Assembly (NCBI GenBank): GCA_026391115.1
Contig: JAPLER010000136.1
Span: 1-6,342 of the forward strand
DNA length: 6,342 bases
DNA from: Bacteroidota bacterium
GTDB lineage: Bacteria; Bacteroidota; Bacteroidia; Chitinophagales; Chitinophagaceae
Direction: 5' to 3'
Shown: in pieces, positions 6,259 through 6,342 of the stretch
How positions within the stretch are numbered: the first letter of the stretch is position 1
Layout of the letters: each line of letters starts with the position of its first letter
Notes under the pieces: generated by a model
Told to the model about the DNA's origin: nothing
Database searches by the model: none
What the model saw: the letters and a program-made list of their open reading frames with translations, nothing else
Made by a program: the position numbers and the translations under genes

Positions 6259-6342
6259 TTTTATGACAACAGCAAAAAGGTACTACACAACCGAGTTTAA
6301 AATCAAAGCAGTAGAACTGAGCAATTTGAAGGGTTCAGTGAA
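6219..6342 (+). mobile_element. Left end of an IS3-family insertion sequence (partial)
   Basis: The match to the SPFH-type protein stops around 6204-6219, and a transposase gene starts at 6263, as expected for an insertion sequence inside a gene. The proposed edge TGAGAGGACATTGCAAC starts with the TG typical of IS3-family termini. Without the right end, the inverted repeat and target duplication cannot be confirmed, so the boundary is good to about 15 bp. The element reads in the same direction as the interrupted gene. Confidence 0.6.
6263..6342 (+). CDS. IS3-family transposase OrfA, N-terminal fragment (runs off window)
   Basis: Twenty-six full codons are visible, beginning MTTAKRYYTTEFKIKAVELS and continuing NLKGSV. 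The pattern R.Y..EFK.KAVELS...GSV is the start of the HTH_Tnp_1 DNA-binding domain of IS3/IS911 OrfA, which binds the terminal inverted repeats. In this family OrfA is normally followed by OrfB with a DDE catalytic domain, fused by -1 frameshifting; that part lies beyond the window. The start ATG lies 4 bp after the stop of the interrupted upstream gene, so it could receive read-through transcription. Confidence 0.8.
   Translation, partial: MTTAKRYYTTEFKIKAVELSNLKGSV

Noticed and set aside
6256..6263. TAATTTTA as a -7 element for the IS orfA
   Set aside because: It overlaps the orfA start codon, so it could not serve that start.
1..6342. CRISPR array, tRNA/rRNA, toxin-antitoxin or defence cluster
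   Set aside because: No regularly spaced repeats, no tRNA-like cloverleaf and no rRNA sequence were seen by eye, and no gene resembles a defence or toxin family.

Overview
The window looks like a piece of an AT-rich chromosome of a Bacteroidota bacterium, probably from the Chitinophagaceae/Sphingobacteriia side. The evidence is the base composition, the absence of clear Shine-Dalgarno sites, a match to the Bacteroidota -7 promoter consensus (TAnnTTTG), a signal peptide ending in ..VFS|Q, and the style of the ParE, NhaA and SPFH proteins. This placement rests on sequence style; no database search was run.

Layout. At the left edge lies the 3' end of a plus-strand class I SAM-dependent methyltransferase (2-274). 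It converges with a minus-strand block, and the two stop codons fall inside an 8-bp overlap. Read in its own direction (3935 down to 267), the minus block encodes DNA topoisomerase IV subunit B (ParE), a small exported protein of unknown function, and a family 2 glycosyltransferase. ParE is split into two overlapping frames: an ATPase/transducer half (2907-3935) and a TOPRIM half (2057-2950). Spacing of 19 and 49 bp suggests a single transcript.

Divergent from parE is a plus-strand Na+/H+ antiporter gene, nhaA (about 4057-5253). After a 111-bp spacer with a 12-bp perfect palindrome comes a membrane-anchored protein of the SPFH/flotillin-like kind (5365-6258), built of repeated beta modules. 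It ends abruptly where the left end of an IS3-family insertion sequence begins (about 6219). The first 26 codons of the IS orfA run off the right edge.

How the genes relate. They are mostly unlinked housekeeping and envelope functions: DNA decatenation, pH/sodium homeostasis, glycan synthesis and a membrane scaffold. I see no phage, CRISPR, toxin-antitoxin or defence cluster, and no convincing new multi-gene system. The points worth a second look are the parE frame break at the ATPase/TOPRIM boundary beside an imperfect 10-bp tandem repeat, the repeat architecture and IS truncation of the SPFH gene, and signs that the exported-protein gene has also lost its 3' end. The two frame breaks and the IS insertion could mean gene decay, but the frame breaks could also be indel errors in the assembly.
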